Under the pieces are notes generated by a model, which made no database searches, was not told the DNA's origin, and worked only from the letters and a program-made list of their open reading frames with translations. DNA of 64,000 nucleotides from Brevibacillus daliensis (GTDB lineage Bacteria; Bacillota; Bacilli; Brevibacillales; Brevibacillaceae): assembly GCF_021245735.1 (NCBI RefSeq), contig NZ_JAJISB010000028.1, positions 1 through 64,000 on the forward strand, given 5' to 3'. Shown here in pieces: positions 46,977 to 56,149 of this stretch. The number at the start of each line of letters is the position of its first letter. The stretch's first letter is position 1. Made by a program: the position numbers and the translations under genes.

Positions 46977-47948
46977 GTGTTAAACAAGATAAAAAGATGG
47001 GGTGTCATGCTTGGTTTAGCCAGCATCGCATTACTAGCTTCAGGCTGTGGTCAAAATAATTCAGATCTTACGGGCGGCCAATTAGGAGATGATGGCAAGC
47101 TTGCCATATATACAACGCTTTATCCCTTGCAATATGTTACAGAGAGAATTGGTGGCGAGCATGCTACTGTTACCAATGTAGTTCCGCCAGGTGTGGAAGC
47201 ACATGACTTTGAACCAACAGCAAAAGAGTTGGTACGTATCTCTAAAGGTGATTTATTGGTATACAACGGCGGTGGTTTTGAGGCTTGGGTCGAAAAAGCT
47301 GCTACCAACTTCAGCAGACAAGGTATGAATATCTTAGAAGCGACGGAAGGATTACCACTTCTCGCATCAGGCGCTCATGTAGAAGGCGAGGAGCACCATG
47401 AGGGTGATGGACACGATCACGGTAGCAATGATCCACATGTGTGGTTGGACCCTACACTGCTCGCCATGCAAGCAGAAAAGGTGAAGGATGCCTTAATAAA
47501 AATTGATCCGGACCATAAACAGGAGTATGAAGAGAATTATACAGAACTACGAAATGACTTGAATAAACTGGATCAGGATTTTAAAGAGATGACAAGTCAG
47601 GCAAAGAAGAAAGAATTTGTAGTCTCGCATCAGGCATTTACTTACCTGGCAAATCGTTATAATTTGCAACAAATTTCTATTTCAGGTGTTTCTCCTGAAG
47701 ATGAGCCGTCTCCATCCGAACTAAAAGAACTGGTGGAAATGGTTAAAGAAAAACAGGTTAGTTATATCATGTTTGAAACACTTGCATCTCCAAAAGTAGC
47801 TGAAGTGATTGCACGAGAGGCTAAGGTGAAAACAGCGGTATTAAATCCGTTGGAAGGTTTGCTAGAAGAAGAGCAAAAACATGGAAAAGATTATCTGAGC
47901 ATCATGCGAGACAATCTGAAGGTATTAGAAACCGCCTTGAATGAATAG
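46977..47948 (+). CDS. znuA: Zinc ABC transporter substrate-binding lipoprotein
   Basis: 323 aa cluster-A1 solute-binding protein (ZnuA/AdcA). Lipobox LLASGC (Cys about 22), metal-ligand histidines in EAHDFEPT, a His/Glu-rich loop HVEGEEHHEGDGHDHG and DPHVWLDP, and SHQAFTYLANRY. GTG 46977 after GAGGAGG gives a proper signal peptide (MLNKIKRWGVMLGLASIAL); the open frame back to 46932 would run through the Zur box. The permease and ATPase genes lie beyond the arsR gene. Confidence 0.94.
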   Translation: MLNKIKRWGVMLGLASIALLASGCGQNNSDLTGGQLGDDGKLAIYTTLYPLQYVTERIGGEHATVTNVVPPGVEAHDFEPTAKELVRISKGDLLVYNGGGFEAWVEKAATNFSRQGMNILEATEGLPLLASGAHVEGEEHHEGDGHDHGSNDPHVWLDPTLLAMQAEKVKDALIKIDPDHKQEYEENYTELRNDLNKLDQDFKEMTSQAKKKEFVVSHQAFTYLANRYNLQQISISGVSPEDEPSPSELKELVEMVKEKQVSYIMFETLASPKVAEVIAREAKVKTAVLNPLEGLLEEEQKHGKDYLSIMRDNLKVLETALNE

Positions 47949-47965
47949 GCAGTAGTGATCACATG

Positions 47966-48002
47966 CGGAAACCCCGCTCACTTGTTAATGGGCGGGGTTT
48001 AC
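47966..48002. terminator. Bidirectional terminator, znuA / arsR
   Basis: AAACCCCGC / GCGGGGTTT 9-bp stem with a 14-base loop between convergent genes. Confidence 0.8.
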
Positions 48003-48021
48003 ATGATTAAGTAAGAAAGAG

Positions 48022-48393
48022 CTACGATTTAGATTCGTTTGCGTGTTCGACGCCTGCATGAATAAGCATACGAACATGATCGTCATCCAGTGAATAATAG
48101 ACCATTTTTCCGACTTTGCGATATTTAGCTAATCCCAGATTACGAAGAAGTCGCAAGTGATGGGAAGCGGTAGCTACACTAATACCAATTACGGCCGCTA
48201 CATCGCATACACATAGCTCTTCGGTTAACGAGAGCGCATAAATAATTTTGGATCGGGTGTCGTCTGCCAGAGCTTTAAACAATGGTGCTACACCATTAGC
48301 TTCTTCGATCCGGGGCCTTAAATCTTTTACTTTTTCAGCCTCAACGCATTCAATTTCACAAATGTCCTTCTGTGTATGTTCTCCGATAGACAA
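48022..48393 (-). CDS. ArsR/SmtB family metal sensor (CadC-like)
   Basis: 123 aa winged-helix repressor. Both classical metal sites can be read: an alpha3N-type set C12, C16, C61 and C63 (CEIEC and ELCVCD), as in CadC, and an alpha5-type set D104, H106, H117, E120, as in SmtB. Recognition helix SVATASHHLRLLRNLGL. I start it at TTG 48393, which follows AGAGGTGATC at ideal spacing; GTG 48402 would overlap the SD. Divergent from znuC, convergent with znuA. No CadA-type efflux gene lies next to it, so its target is unknown. Confidence 0.87.
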   Translation of the reverse strand: MSIGEHTQKDICEIECVEAEKVKDLRPRIEEANGVAPLFKALADDTRSKIIYALSLTEELCVCDVAAVIGISVATASHHLRLLRNLGLAKYRKVGKMVYYSLDDDHVRMLIHAGVEHANESKS

Positions 48394-48466
48394 AGCGATC
48401 ACCTCTTCTATCTATTATAACTTGAGAAGAGCCCTGATTCATAGTAGGATGGAAGTATTAAATAGG

Positions 48467-48480
48467 AATTATTACGATTA
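48467..48480. promoter_or_regulatory. Zur-type operator 3 (znuC)
   Basis: AATTATTACGATTA, nearly identical to operator 2, 24 bases before znuC. A weak promoter TTGAGA-17-TAGGAT (48423-48451) lies upstream. Confidence 0.6.
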
Positions 48481-48504
48481 TGCAATAGTTAGGAAGTTGA
48501 TGAG

Positions 48505-49278
48505 ATGCAAAAGGACATTCAACAAAGTAGCGTGATCTCCCTTGATCATGTCTTTTTTCGATATGAAGATGGTAAAAAGGTACTGGAAGATATTACGTTT
48601 CACTTAAATAAAGGCGATTTTATGGGTATCGTCGGACCAAATGGATCGGGAAAATCTACTTTAATGAAATTGATTTTGGGGTTAAACGTTCCATCGAAGG
48701 GTGAAATCAATCTATTTGGTCAGCCTCTGCAAAAATTTAAGGAATGGAACAAAATTGGTTATGTAGCGCAGCAGGCTGCTCATGGAGCAAGTGGATTCCC
48801 AGCAACTGTACGTGAGGTAGTATCCTCCGGTTTAGTTGGTAAGGTGGGGATGTTCCGTAGATTAACTGCTGAACACCGCCAACAAGTGGCAGACGTTATT
48901 GAACGTGTAGGTCTTTCTGCAAAGATAAATGAGCGCATTAGCAACCTATCTGGAGGACAGCTTCAACGCGTATTTATTGCTCGTGCATTAGTCTCAGAGC
49001 CTGAGCTACTTATTTTAGACGAGCCTACTGTAGGGGTGGATCAGGAGTCGATCCAACAATTTTATGAGCTGCTTCGATCTTTAAAGGATGAAACGGGAAT
49101 GACTATGGTAATTGTAAGTCATGATGTGAGCGTCATGATGGAGTGGGTAAATAAAGTGGCATGCTTACAGCGCCGATTGCATTTCCATGGTACAACCGAG
49201 GAATATGAACATAATCAGGAAGAGATTTTCCGTTCGATGTATGGAGATAGCGTGCGCTTGCTAACCCACAACCATTAA
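48505..49278 (+). CDS. znuC: Zinc ABC transporter ATP-binding protein
   Basis: 257 aa ABC ATPase. Walker A GPNGSGKST (about 43-51), Q-loop YVAQQ, signature LSGGQLQR (about 148-155), Walker B LLILDEPTVGVD and H-loop VSHD. Energises zinc uptake with ZnuB and ZnuA. ATG 48505 has GGAAGTTGATGAG upstream. Thirty-six bases before znuB. Confidence 0.94.
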   Translation: MQKDIQQSSVISLDHVFFRYEDGKKVLEDITFHLNKGDFMGIVGPNGSGKSTLMKLILGLNVPSKGEINLFGQPLQKFKEWNKIGYVAQQAAHGASGFPATVREVVSSGLVGKVGMFRRLTAEHRQQVADVIERVGLSAKINERISNLSGGQLQRVFIARALVSEPELLILDEPTVGVDQESIQQFYELLRSLKDETGMTMVIVSHDVSVMMEWVNKVACLQRRLHFHGTTEEYEHNQEEIFRSMYGDSVRLLTHNH

Positions 49279-49314
49279 ACTGTTGATGCGGAATAGAAAG
49301 AAGGAAAACAAGGA

Positions 49315-50154
49315 ATGTTAGCCGATTGGTGGAACTATGAGTTTTTACGATATACATTATTCTCAGGAATTATAATTGGGCTAATTGCACCTATTCTGGG
49401 CACGTTTTTAATCGTTCGTCGTCTTTCTATGATGGCAGACGGTCTTTCGCACGTAACGCTGTCGGGAGTGGCCTTCGGAATGCTAATCTCCAAGAAGATT
49501 GCGTTTTTTAGTGTGGTAAATCCTCTGTTTTTTGGAATGTTGTTTTCCGTGATCGGGTCGCTTTTCATTGAACGGTTACGTAAAGTATATAGAGCCTATC
49601 AGGATTTAGCTATACCAATTATTTTATCTACTGGACTAGGTTTGTTCACGGTACTTGTCAGTATCGCAGATGGGTTTAATCAGGATTTATATTCCTACCT
49701 GTTCGGAAGTATTGTAACGGTAACCTTTGAAGACTTACTTGCCCTTTTAGGGGTAGCAGTTGTTGTGCTGGGTACGATGTTTCTGATGTATAAGGAATTG
49801 TTTGCTGTTTCCTTTGACGAGGAGTTTGCACGTGTTTCTGGTGTCTCGCGTCGTACCATCAATTTATGGTTTATGGTGCTGGTTGCTCTTACAATTGCGG
49901 CATCCATGAGAATTGTTGGGGTTTTACTAATATCAGCTCTGATTACCATTCCGGTAGCTGCCAGTTTACAAATTGCACGCAGTTTTAAGCAAGCCATTAT
50001 TTATGCGATTGTATTTGCTGAAATCTCAGTTTTAACAGGACTGTACCTGGCCTATATGCTCAATTGGGCATCCGGAGGTACGATAGTTTTGGTCGCAGTA
50101 ATTATTCTTCTTCTGGTCTTGGGAGGGAAGCGCCTGCGAGCCATGTTGCGCTAG
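49315..50154 (+). CDS. znuB: Zinc ABC transporter permease
   Basis: 279 aa, about eight membrane helices, ABC-3 family. FLRYTLFSGIIIGLIAPILGTFLIVRRLSMMADGLSHVTLSGVAFG is the family N-terminus; RIVGVLLISALITIPVAASL the conserved C-terminal part. Operon with znuC and zur. Confidence 0.94.
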   Translation: MLADWWNYEFLRYTLFSGIIIGLIAPILGTFLIVRRLSMMADGLSHVTLSGVAFGMLISKKIAFFSVVNPLFFGMLFSVIGSLFIERLRKVYRAYQDLAIPIILSTGLGLFTVLVSIADGFNQDLYSYLFGSIVTVTFEDLLALLGVAVVVLGTMFLMYKELFAVSFDEEFARVSGVSRRTINLWFMVLVALTIAASMRIVGVLLISALITIPVAASLQIARSFKQAIIYAIVFAEISVLTGLYLAYMLNWASGGTIVLVAVIILLLVLGGKRLRAMLR

Positions 50155-50171
50155 GGAAAGGAAGAGTGCAG

Positions 50172-50585
50172 ATGAATCTGGAGCAAGCGTTGCAATTGTT
50201 GAAAGACAAGGGATACAAATATACAGGTAAGCGTGAAGAAATGCTTAAGATTTGTGCTGATGAGAGAAGATATCTATCAGCTCGCGATATCATGGAACGG
50301 ATGCGGGGCAATTATCCGAGTCTCAGCTTTGATACGGTGTATCGCAATATTTCTACCTTCGTAAATCTGGGGATATTAGAGGAAACAGAATTTGATGGGG
50401 AAGGTAAGTTTCGACTTAGTTGTTCTACGACTGGTCATCACCATCATATCATCTGTACCTCATGTGGAAAGACCATATCAGTGCCTCACTGTCCCATGAC
50501 GGTAATGCCTAATGTAGCGGAAGACTTCGTGGTAACGGGTCATAAATTCGAAGTATATGGTACATGTAAGGCTTGTAATGAATAG
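50172..50585 (+). CDS. zur: Fur-family zinc uptake regulator Zur
   Basis: 137 aa. Winged helix (about 1-80; SFDTVYRNISTFVNLGILEE) and dimer domain with HHHH, CTSCGK and YGTCKACNE (two CxxC forming the structural zinc site). Fur-family identity is clear; Zur rather than Fur or PerR is inferred from the linked znuCB and the three operators. ATG 50172 after GGAAAGGAAG; the frame is open into znuB but that part is not family-like. Confidence 0.92.
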   Translation: MNLEQALQLLKDKGYKYTGKREEMLKICADERRYLSARDIMERMRGNYPSLSFDTVYRNISTFVNLGILEETEFDGEGKFRLSCSTTGHHHHIICTSCGKTISVPHCPMTVMPNVAEDFVVTGHKFEVYGTCKACNE

Positions 50586-50600
50586 ATGAATATAATGAAA

Positions 50601-50637
50601 CAGAGCCTCTCTTAAAAAGAGTTGGCTCTGTTTTTTT
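50601..50637 (+). terminator. Intrinsic terminator after zur
   Basis: CAGAGCC / GGCTCTG stem, loop containing a small CTCTT/AAGAG stem, then T7. Confidence 0.85.
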
Positions 50638-50751
50638 GTGGTAGTAGAATGGATAAGCAGTATTGTTTTTCACGGGGAAAATATGGACAAATATTCAAAG
50701 AAGAAGGAGCTACTATTTTTAAGAAAAGCTAATATATAGAATGTTTTTATC

Positions 50752-50790
50752 TGTTAACCTTTTGTAACTTGTTGTAAAACTTTTGTAACC
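50752..50790. promoter_or_regulatory. Phased repeats upstream of the VCBS gene
   Basis: Read on the minus strand the stretch contains GTTACA, TTTACA, GTTACA and TTAACA starting every 10-11 bases, i.e. one per helical turn. This resembles sites of PhoP-type response regulators (TTHAYA direct repeats). A TAAGAT -10-like hexamer lies at 50811-50816. Confidence 0.4.
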
Positions 50791-50837
50791 ACTTACCAAT
50801 AACAGAGAGGTAAGATAAACTTATCAACAGAGATGAT

Positions 50838-50874
50838 AAATATTCACTCAAACGAAAAATATTCACTCAAATGA
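50838..50874 (+). repeat. Tandem 18-base repeat in the VCBS leader
   Basis: AAATATTCACTCAAACGA (50838-50855) and AAATATTCACTCAAATGA (50857-50874) differ at one base, with a 19-base period, shortly before the SD of the VCBS gene. Confidence 0.7.
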
Positions 50875-50906
50875 TAAATTTTACTATCACTTTGGAGGTT
50901 TTACAT

Positions 50907-52535
50907 ATGAAATCATCAGTAAAAATCTTAACTAGCATCGCTTTATGCGGGGGTCTTTTAGCAGGTTCGGCAGTCAACTTTCCGGTTCATGCGGTTGATA
51001 CTACCAAACTGTTACGAGAATTCGAAAAAGATACCCTATTTTCTATAAAAGATTTGCAGGTTAAACCAAACAGCTATGTTTTGGATTCAGCTGTTGTAGA
51101 TGTGACAGGCGATAATATTGCTGACAGCCTTACGCTAATTGGTACGAAAGAAGCAAAAGAAGATATTTATATGGAGAACATCACATTGGTGATGCAGGAT
51201 GGAAAAACACTGAAATTTAACCAAGTTTCCGTAGGTAAAGATGACAGTGGTTATGGTCCTAAAATGGTAACAGCTGATATTGATAAGAATGGCACAGAAG
51301 ATGTGCTGGTTCAAATGGCGACTGGTGGAAGTGGCGGAACATCCGTATATAGCTTGATTACCTTTGCCGGTGGAAAAGGTGCTGCTCTAATTGATCAGGA
51401 TGTTCTGAACCAAGGTATTGAGTTTGATGTAGCCTTTGCAGATCAATTCAAAGCAGTTATTACAAATAAAAGCACGAAAGAAGTAACAACTGTAGACATA
51501 AGTGAAAATAAAGCGAACTACTTAGAGATGGGTATGTATGATGCTAAGGGTAAATTATTAGAACCAGTAACAGGTGCTTTTAATGGATTGGGTCAGTTGA
51601 ATGTTGATTATGATTTAGAAGGTAATGTGAAGCTGGTTGGCTTACAAAAAATTTGGGGTAGCTATCATGCAGATACTCTGGCATTCGCCAAATCTACATG
51701 GAAAGTAGAGAATGGCAAGTTAGTTTTGGAACAAACAAAAGTAACTCCTTTTGATTGGGACAATGACTCCATTGCTCCTGATTACTTACCAACACAAGCT
51801 TTTACAGAAGCTTCTCTAAAGACAAAAGAGAATAACTACATCCTGGATTCAAAATTGGCAGATGTAACAGGCGATGGTGTTCGTGATGAGATATTCCTGG
51901 TAGGACATAAAGCAGAAGGAAAAGAAAGCTTATACGTATCTGAAATTACCCTAGGTATTAAAGATGGAAAAACAAAAAAACTAACTCTGGGTACAGTAGG
52001 CGAAATAAATGAAGGATACGATGATGCTAAATTGTTCATCGGACACTTTAATAAAGATAAAAATAAAGACATTCTGGTACAGATACCGAATGGTGGCAGC
52101 GGTGGCTTGCAAACATTCAGCCTTCTAACTTTTACTGATAATAAGCTCTCTGCGTTAGCTGACCAAGAAGTGCTTTCAAGAGGATTCGAGTATGATGTAG
52201 ATTTCGCAGACAATTTCAAAGTAAATATCAGCAATGAAAAAACAGGCTTAAAAGAAACAATGGATATCAGTAAGTCTAAAGCAGGTTACATCGAAATGAA
52301 CATGTATAAAGGAGACGGCAAGCTGCTTGAGAAAGTAGAAGGTTGGGCAGATCCTGTGTCCATGCTGACTGCTGTAGATATCGATAAAGATGGAATCTAT
52401 GAACTTGAAGCGATTCAAGGTATCTCTGGGTCGTTTCATGCTGATAGACTAGGGATTGCAAAAACGGTGTGGTCTGTGAAAAATAACAAGTTAGAATTGG
52501 TGAATGAAACATTAGAATTACGCAAAGAAAAATAG
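50907..52535 (+). CDS. Secreted protein with duplicated VCBS/FG-GAP-like halves
   Basis: 542 aa with a cleavable signal peptide (about 1-30, ending FPVHA). The mature part is two related halves of about 250 residues. Matching pieces are NSYVLDSAVVDVTGDNIADS and NNYILDSKLADVTGDGVRDE; DIDKNGTEDVLVQMATGGSGG and NKDKNKDILVQIPNGGSGG; GIEFDVAFADQFKAVI and GFEYDVDFADNFKVNI; GSYHADTLAFAKSTW and GSFHADRLGIAKTVW. The Asp-rich DxxGDxxxD loops suggest calcium binding as in FG-GAP/VCBS blades. No catalytic motif is seen. SD TTGGAGG before ATG 50907. Function unknown. Confidence 0.82.
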   Translation: MKSSVKILTSIALCGGLLAGSAVNFPVHAVDTTKLLREFEKDTLFSIKDLQVKPNSYVLDSAVVDVTGDNIADSLTLIGTKEAKEDIYMENITLVMQDGKTLKFNQVSVGKDDSGYGPKMVTADIDKNGTEDVLVQMATGGSGGTSVYSLITFAGGKGAALIDQDVLNQGIEFDVAFADQFKAVITNKSTKEVTTVDISENKANYLEMGMYDAKGKLLEPVTGAFNGLGQLNVDYDLEGNVKLVGLQKIWGSYHADTLAFAKSTWKVENGKLVLEQTKVTPFDWDNDSIAPDYLPTQAFTEASLKTKENNYILDSKLADVTGDGVRDEIFLVGHKAEGKESLYVSEITLGIKDGKTKKLTLGTVGEINEGYDDAKLFIGHFNKDKNKDILVQIPNGGSGGLQTFSLLTFTDNKLSALADQEVLSRGFEYDVDFADNFKVNISNEKTGLKETMDISKSKAGYIEMNMYKGDGKLLEKVEGWADPVSMLTAVDIDKDGIYELEAIQGISGSFHADRLGIAKTVWSVKNNKLELVNETLELRKEK

Positions 52536-52555
52536 ATCGTGAAGCAAATAGCTAT

Positions 52556-52590
52556 AGACGGCAGAGGAGAATGTTCTTCTGCCGTTTTTA
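52556..52590 (+). terminator. Intrinsic terminator after the VCBS gene
   Basis: ACGGCAGA / TCTGCCGT 8-bp stem, then T5. Confidence 0.8.
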
Positions 52591-52612
52591 CGTTATTTCT
52601 ACCAAAAGAGTG

Positions 52613-52672
52613 TAGACGTTTACAAAACTGTCTAGAAAGGTGCTTCATTGCTAGAAAACGTTTTGCTATAAT
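52613..52672 (+). promoter_or_regulatory. nadB promoter region
   Basis: TGCTATAAT (52664-52672) is an extended -10, with TTCATT 17 bp before the hexamer. TAGAC (52613) and GTCTA (52630) form an inverted repeat with a 12-base gap upstream, and the palindrome AAAACGTTTT (52655-52664) overlaps the -10. Either could be the site of a niacin-responsive (NiaR-type) repressor; no niaR gene is in the window. Confidence 0.45.
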
Positions 52673-52710
52673 GATGGGGATATTGAAGCGAACAGAGAGT
52701 AGGTAGACAG

Positions 52711-54333
52711 ATGATCCCTAGATACGTATGTAATTTCAATACAGAGAATTTGCACAATATATCGACGGATGTAGTAGTAATTGGCTTTGGGATTGCTGGA
52801 TTGTACACAGCATTGGAAGCCAGTAAAAATGCTGACGTTGTGCTGATTGGTAAAAAGGGTTTGATGGAGAGTAACACAAGATTTGCCCAAGGCGGAATTG
52901 CTGCAGTAACCGCTGAATCTGATTCTCCTGCATTACATCGTCACGATACTTTATTGGCAGGTGCCGGAATTTGTTCTTATGAAGCAGTTGACGCACTGGT
53001 ACATGAAGGACCTGATCGCCTACAGGAGCTTATTACATATGGAACTCGTTTTGATAAAGATGAAGATGGAGAATACGAATTAACACGCGAAGGAGCGCAT
53101 AGCGAACGTAGAATTCTGCATGCTCAAGGTGATGCCACCGGTGCGGAAATCGTGCGTGCTCTAGCTGAAAAAGTAAAAGCCTCACCACGAATTACCTTAT
53201 TTGAAGAGCATTTTGCGATTGACTTACTAACAGAAAATAACCATTGCTCTGGTGTGCTTGTAATGAAACCTGATGGAAAGATTATTGCGATTCGTTCACA
53301 GGCTACCGTACTTGCAACAGGTGGAGCGGGACAACTATACCGTTATACGACCAATCCTGAAATCGCAACAGCAGATGGAGTCGCTATGGCTTACCGAGCT
53401 GGTGCGGAAGTAAAAGATATGGAATTTATCCAGTTCCATCCTACTGCTCTCTGCTATCCAGATGCACCAAGGTTTTTGATTTCTGAAGCTGTACGGGGAG
53501 AAGGTGCCATTTTACGAAACATTCATGGTGAGCGATTTATGGGCAATTATCATGAACTGATGGAGCTGGCTCCTCGTGATATTGTAGCCAGAGCGATTGT
53601 TTCTGAAATGGAAAGAACTAATTCTACGTACGTTTATTTAGATATTACACATGAGTCGGAACAATTGATTAAGCATCGCTTTCCGACAATCTATGAATTT
53701 TGCTTAACATATGGTCTTGATATGGTAACAGACTGGATTCCTGTAGCACCTGCTTGCCATTACATGATGGGCGGTGTGACAACAGATCTGAATGGTGAAA
53801 CCACATTGCCAAGGCTGTTTGCCTGCGGAGAGGTATCATGCACAGGTGTACATGGAGCCAATCGCTTAGCCAGTAATTCCTTATCTGAAGCGATTGTATT
53901 TGGGCATCGCATCACAGCTAGACTTGCCACACTTGAAAAACTGGAGAATAATCAGAATCATCTTCATGAAAATCTCTCTACACAAAAGGGATATAATGTG
54001 ATGAAAGAGCGGCTTCATCTTCAAAAGTTAATGCTTCGAAAAGTAGGTGTGAAGCGCGATGCAAAGAGTCTAACTGATACGATTGATCAATTGGAAAAGA
54101 TGCATGCGATATATGGGTTGGACTACACTACCCAAGAAGCTTTTGAAATGAAGAATTTATTAACGGTTGCACTCTTAACGGCACGTGCAGCTTTGACCAG
54201 AACTGAAAGCAGGGGCGGACATTATCGTCTGGATTATCCAGAAAAGAACGATACAGACTGGTGTGTACATTTAATTCAAAGTATGAGCATGGGTCTCATG
54301 AAAGAGAGGGCAAGCCAGCATGTTGTGGAATAA
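52711..54333 (+). CDS. nadB: L-aspartate oxidase NadB
   Basis: 540 aa flavoprotein. Dinucleotide-binding VVVIGFGIAGLYTALEASK (about 21-39), SNTRFAQGGIAAV and the succinate-dehydrogenase-like HPTALCYP / RGEGAIL / CGEVSCTGVHGANRLASNSL motifs. Oxidises L-aspartate to iminoaspartate for NadA. Overlaps nadC by 14 bases. Confidence 0.96.
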   Translation: MIPRYVCNFNTENLHNISTDVVVIGFGIAGLYTALEASKNADVVLIGKKGLMESNTRFAQGGIAAVTAESDSPALHRHDTLLAGAGICSYEAVDALVHEGPDRLQELITYGTRFDKDEDGEYELTREGAHSERRILHAQGDATGAEIVRALAEKVKASPRITLFEEHFAIDLLTENNHCSGVLVMKPDGKIIAIRSQATVLATGGAGQLYRYTTNPEIATADGVAMAYRAGAEVKDMEFIQFHPTALCYPDAPRFLISEAVRGEGAILRNIHGERFMGNYHELMELAPRDIVARAIVSEMERTNSTYVYLDITHESEQLIKHRFPTIYEFCLTYGLDMVTDWIPVAPACHYMMGGVTTDLNGETTLPRLFACGEVSCTGVHGANRLASNSLSEAIVFGHRITARLATLEKLENNQNHLHENLSTQKGYNVMKERLHLQKLMLRKVGVKRDAKSLTDTIDQLEKMHAIYGLDYTTQEAFEMKNLLTVALLTARAALTRTESRGGHYRLDYPEKNDTDWCVHLIQSMSMGLMKERASQHVVE

Positions 54334-55168
54334 AAGAGAGCTGCAAAGAAAAATAGAAGAATGGTTATTTGAAGATGTTGGACATGGTGATATTACGACG
54401 TCATCTACAATCTCAAGTGAAGAACAAGGAACAGGTATTTTGTATGCCAAGGAAAATGGCGTAGTTGCCGGGATCGAAATAGCAGAACTTGTATTTCATA
54501 CTGTAGATGATAAGCTGGTATTTACCAAGAAATTGGAAGATGGCAGTCGCGTACAAAAAGGCGAAGTAATTGTTGAGGTGAGCGGTTCCGTACAATCTAT
54601 TCTAACAGGCGAGCGTCTAGCTCTTAATCTGATGCAACGCATGAGTGGTATTGCTACTCGTACCAATGAGTTCGCACAGGCAATTGAGGGCACGAATGCA
54701 AGAATCGTTGATACTCGTAAAACCACTCCTGGACTGCGTATACTAGAGAAGTATGCTGTTCGTGTAGGTGGCGGACATAATCACCGTTTTGCGTTATATG
54801 ATGCTGTCATGATTAAAGATAACCATATTAAAGGTGCAGGTGGAATTACGAATGCCGTTAGTAAGGCACGACAAGCCATCCCGCATACCATGAAAATCGA
54901 AGTGGAAGCAGAGTCGTTGAATGAAGTGAAGCAGGCACTAGAGGCAGGAGCTGATATCATCATGCTGGATAACATGTCCTGCGAAATGATGTCTGAAGCG
55001 ATTTCGCTTATTAATGGAAGAGCAATAACAGAAGCATCCGGGGGAATAACTCTGGAGACGGTACAAGCAATTGCGATGACAGGTGTAGATGTCATTTCTG
55101 TCGGTGGTTTGACCCATTCTGTCAAAGCTCTTGATATTAGTCTGGACCTTAATCAACGAAAAAGATAA
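54320..55168 (+). CDS. nadC: Nicotinate-nucleotide pyrophosphorylase NadC
   Basis: 282 aa. Converts quinolinate and PRPP to nicotinate mononucleotide. [49 protein letters not shown] and IEVEAES...DIIMLDNM, with the catalytic Arg/Lys cluster, are intact. Translationally coupled to nadB. Confidence 0.96.
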   Translation: MLWNKRELQRKIEEWLFEDVGHGDITTSSTISSEEQGTGILYAKENGVVAGIEIAELVFHTVDDKLVFTKKLEDGSRVQKGEVIVEVSGSVQSILTGERLALNLMQRMSGIATRTNEFAQAIEGTNARIVDTRKTTPGLRILEKYAVRVGGGHNHRFALYDAVMIKDNHIKGAGGITNAVSKARQAIPHTMKIEVEAESLNEVKQALEAGADIIMLDNMSCEMMSEAISLINGRAITEASGGITLETVQAIAMTGVDVISVGGLTHSVKALDISLDLNQRKR

Positions 55169-55188
55169 GAACAAAAGGGGCAAGGACC

Positions 55189-55974
55189 ATGCTACTGGTA
55201 ATAGATATAGGAAATACGAATATTGTACTTGGAATGTATAAAGAGGAAGAATTGGTGCATCACTGGCGAATTGCTAGCGATCGTAGCAAGACGGAAGATG
55301 AGTATGGTATGGTGGTTCGTAGTCTGTTTCAAAATGCACAAGTAACGTTTAACGAGGTGAGTGGGATCATTGTATCATCTGTCGTACCGCCATTAAACAG
55401 AGCGATTGAAAGAATGTGCAAGAAGTATTTTGGACAAACTCCACTCATTATTGGTCCAGGCATCAAGACGGGGCTTAATATCAAGGCAGAATATCCAAGA
55501 GAAGTGGGATCAGACAGAATCGTTAATGCAGTAGCTGCTATCCATGAATATGGCACGCCACTGATTATCGTTGATTTTGGGACTGCTTCAACTTTTTGCT
55601 ATGTAGATGAACGCAAGCAATACCTAGGGGGAGCAATAGCACCTGGGGTTTCAATTGCGACAGAAGCATTATTTACCCGTGCTTCCAAATTGCCACGCAT
55701 CGAAATTAACAAAGTAGCAAGCGCCATTGGACGAAACACGGTTGCTTCCATGCAGGCAGGTATCTACTACGGTTTTATTGGACAAGTAGAGGGAATCGTT
55801 AATCGCATGAAAAAGGAAATGAATAGTAATCCTACTGTAGTCGCTACAGGTGGTCTTGCTACCTTGATTGCTGATAATACGGATTGTATCAATGTAGTTG
55901 ATCCTGATTTAACCTTGAAGGGACTACGATTGATCTATCAGCGTAATATGGATGCGAGCAGGAGTGAAAAATGA
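55189..55974 (+). CDS. coaX: Type III pantothenate kinase
   Basis: 261 aa ASKHA-fold kinase. [16 protein letters not shown] (phosphate-1 motif), [16 protein letters not shown] and [14 protein letters not shown] are present. First step of CoA synthesis, not feedback-inhibited by CoA. In B. subtilis coaX follows ftsH; here the 10-kb nadA-zinc-VCBS-nadBC block separates them. Confidence 0.96.
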   Translation: MLLVIDIGNTNIVLGMYKEEELVHHWRIASDRSKTEDEYGMVVRSLFQNAQVTFNEVSGIIVSSVVPPLNRAIERMCKKYFGQTPLIIGPGIKTGLNIKAEYPREVGSDRIVNAVAAIHEYGTPLIIVDFGTASTFCYVDERKQYLGGAIAPGVSIATEALFTRASKLPRIEINKVASAIGRNTVASMQAGIYYGFIGQVEGIVNRMKKEMNSNPTVVATGGLATLIADNTDCINVVDPDLTLKGLRLIYQRNMDASRSEK

Positions 55975-56027
55975 GTTGTTCACCGACTTATATAGCTGGT
56001 GAGCATGATAACTATGGGAAGAAGAGG

Positions 56028-56068
56028 GCCCTACAGCGTGTCGATGTACATGCTTGTAGGGTTTTTTC
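56028..56068 (+). terminator. Intrinsic terminator after coaX
   Basis: CCCTACAGC / GCTTGTAGGG stem with one bulge, then T6. Confidence 0.75.
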
Positions 56069-56106
56069 ATTTCGATCGAAAAAAAAGAGCCTCTTCTTAC
56101 CAGAAT

Positions 56107-56133
56107 TGTAAAAGGCGCCCCGAGGGACGCCTA
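56107..56133 (-). terminator. Terminator of the PheC-like gene
   Basis: On the minus strand AGGCGTCCC / GGGGCGCCT (one wobble) with a 3-base loop, then T4. Confidence 0.75.
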
Positions 56134-56149
56134 AACAATTTAATCTATC

